Part shown: positions 63,246 to 64,000 of the stretch, piece after piece | How positions within the stretch are numbered: the stretch's first letter is position 1 | Layout of the letters: each line of letters opens with the position of its first letter | Assembly (NCBI RefSeq): GCF_009882985.1 | Contig: NZ_WTUZ01000036.1 | Coordinates: 94,041-158,040 of the forward strand | Source of the DNA: Paenibacillus silvestris | GTDB taxonomy: Bacteria; Bacillota; Bacilli; Paenibacillales; NBRC-103111 | Direction: 5' to 3' | DNA: 64,000 nt | Notes under the pieces: model-generated | Told to the model about the DNA's origin: nothing | The model's input: only the letters and a program-made list of their open reading frames with translations | Databases searched by the model: none | Position numbers and translations under genes: made by a program

Positions 63246-63273
63246 AAAAAGAGCTGCCGTGGCAGCTCTTTTT
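63246..63273. terminator. Terminator of the tRNA cluster
   Basis: AAAAAGAGCTGCC and GGCAGCTCTTTTT form a perfect 13-bp stem (with a minimal loop), with T-runs on both strands. It lies 16 bases after tRNA-Trp on the minus strand. Confidence 0.88.
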
Positions 63274-63288
63274 ACGATTTCATTTGTA

Positions 63289-63359
63289 CAGGGGCAGCAG
63301 GAATTGAACCCACACCAAAGGTTTTGGAGACCTTTGTTCTACCCTTAAACTATGCCCCT
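63289..63359 (-). tRNA. tRNA-Trp (CCA anticodon)
   Basis: The acceptor AGGGGCA pairs with TGCCCCT; the anticodon loop CTCCAAA gives CCA. The discriminator base is G. The 3' CCA tail is not encoded. Confidence 0.95.
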
Positions 63360-63365
63360 AGATAA

Positions 63366-63441
<76 letters not shown>

Positions 63442-63450
63442 TAGATGAAA

Positions 63451-63523
63451 TGGAGGCTGACGGGATCGAACCGCCGACCCTCTGCTTGTAAGGCAGATGC
63501 TCTCCCAGCTGAGCTAAGCCTCC
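63451..63523 (-). tRNA. tRNA-Val (TAC anticodon)
   Basis: The acceptor GGAGGCT pairs with AGCCTCC; the anticodon loop CTTACAA gives TAC. The discriminator is A and the CCA tail is not encoded. A 151-base gap with no other gene separates it from tRNA-Asn. Confidence 0.95.
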
Positions 63524-63674
63524 ATGGGATCAATAATAAAAGATGAAACATTCACACTAGACCAATCCAATCTATCTAAAGAGACGGTGAAGAAAGAAAT
63601 TTAATCTTCGATACGCATATAACGTCTACTAGATTTCCTATGGCACTTCTTCTACCGCTCGAATAAGTCGAAAG

Positions 63675-63750
63675 TGGCTCCCCGAACAGGACTCGAACCT
63701 GTGACAACTCGATTAACAGTCGAGTGCTCTACCAACTGAGCTATCAGGGA
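63675..63750 (-). tRNA. tRNA-Asn (GTT anticodon)
   Basis: The acceptor TCCCTGA pairs with TCGGGGA (one G-T wobble); the anticodon loop CTGTTAA gives GTT. The 3' CCA is encoded. Confidence 0.96.
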
Positions 63751-63753
63751 ATA

Positions 63754-63830
<77 letters not shown>

Positions 63831-63858
63831 GCATCTATGTAAGCCTGTTTGATCCGGC

Positions 63859-63880
63859 AAAAAAATACCCCATAGGGGTA
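63859..63880 (-). terminator. Terminator between 5S rRNA and tRNA-Ile
   Basis: TACCCC and GGGGTA form a 6-bp stem with a 3-base loop, followed by seven T on the minus strand. The tRNA cluster would need read-through or its own promoter, which I cannot identify. Confidence 0.75.
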
Positions 63881-63882
63881 CT

Positions 63883-64000
63883 GCTTGGCAACGTTCTACT
63901 CTCCCAGAACCCTGCGGTTCAAGTACCATCGACGCTGGAGGGCTTAACGGTCGTGTTCGAGATGGGAACGCGTGGGTCCCCTCCGCCATCATCACCAAAC
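63883..64000 (-). rRNA. rrf: 5S ribosomal RNA
   Basis: The minus strand reads GTTTGGTGATGATGGCGG at the 5' end, CGTTCCCATCTCGAACACG in the middle and GAGAGTAGAACGTTGCCAAGC at the 3' end (runs kept short here). This is a Bacillales-type 5S of about 117 nt. The 5' end coincides with the window edge and may be cut by a base or so. It marks the end of an rRNA operon lying to the right. Confidence 0.95.

Overview
The window looks like a chromosomal segment of a Paenibacillus-type Gram-positive soil or plant-associated bacterium. The signs are strong GGAGG ribosome-binding sites, frequent TTG/GTG starts, YesM/YesN two-component pairs beside CUT1 sugar ABC transporters, very long secreted modular glycosidases, SLH domains, and a typical Firmicutes 5S rRNA-tRNA cluster at the right edge. 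Species cannot be fixed from the sequence alone. Most genes lie on the minus strand.

Layout from left to right: (1) 1-3489, an operon with a class I aldolase, a Gfo/Idh/MocA dehydrogenase, a PfkB kinase and a cut-off D-lyxose-isomerase-like cupin, with an inverted-repeat operator at its promoter. (2) 3604-6433, a thermonuclease-like lipoprotein, then an MFS exporter divergent from an ArsR-type regulator with a perfect 16-bp palindrome between them. (3) 6905-21092, a mannoside locus: sensor kinase, response regulator, solute-binding lipoprotein, two permeases, GH125 alpha-1,6-mannosidase, an unusual clan GH-A enzyme and GH38 alpha-mannosidase. (4) 21175-41561, an arabinoside locus: response regulator, sensor kinase, binding protein, two permeases, an 1918-residue secreted (alpha/alpha)6 glycosidase, a small cohesin-SLH surface protein, a 1450-residue secreted GH51 arabinofuranosidase and a cytoplasmic GH127 beta-L-arabinofuranosidase. 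(5) 41738-48325, a Fur-box-controlled siderophore-binding lipoprotein, an SDR dehydrogenase, a sugar isomerase/dehydrogenase pair divergent from an AraC regulator, and a MATE exporter. (6) 48689-63101, a galactoside locus: response regulator, sensor kinase, binding protein, two permeases, cytoplasmic LacZ-type GH2, and a secreted GH2 enzyme with PA14, FIVAR, cohesin-like and dockerin modules. (7) 63246-64000, tRNA-Trp, Phe, Val, Asn and Ile followed by 5S rRNA, all on the minus strand.

The three large loci share one design. A YesM-type kinase senses a glycan at the membrane, a YesN-type AraC-fold regulator activates the solute-binding-protein promoter, secreted or cytoplasmic glycosidases cut the glycan, and a CUT1 ABC importer brings in oligosaccharides. 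None encodes an ATPase subunit, so a shared MsmX-like ATPase elsewhere is presumed.

The most interesting point is a possible surface enzyme assembly. The three giant secreted glycosidases all end in cohesin-like, FIVAR and dockerin-like modules (in varying order), and one locus also encodes a 336-residue protein consisting of only a signal peptide, one cohesin-like domain and three SLH repeats. That protein could anchor dockerin-bearing enzymes to the cell wall, a small cellulosome-like system for arabinose- and galactose-rich plant glycans.
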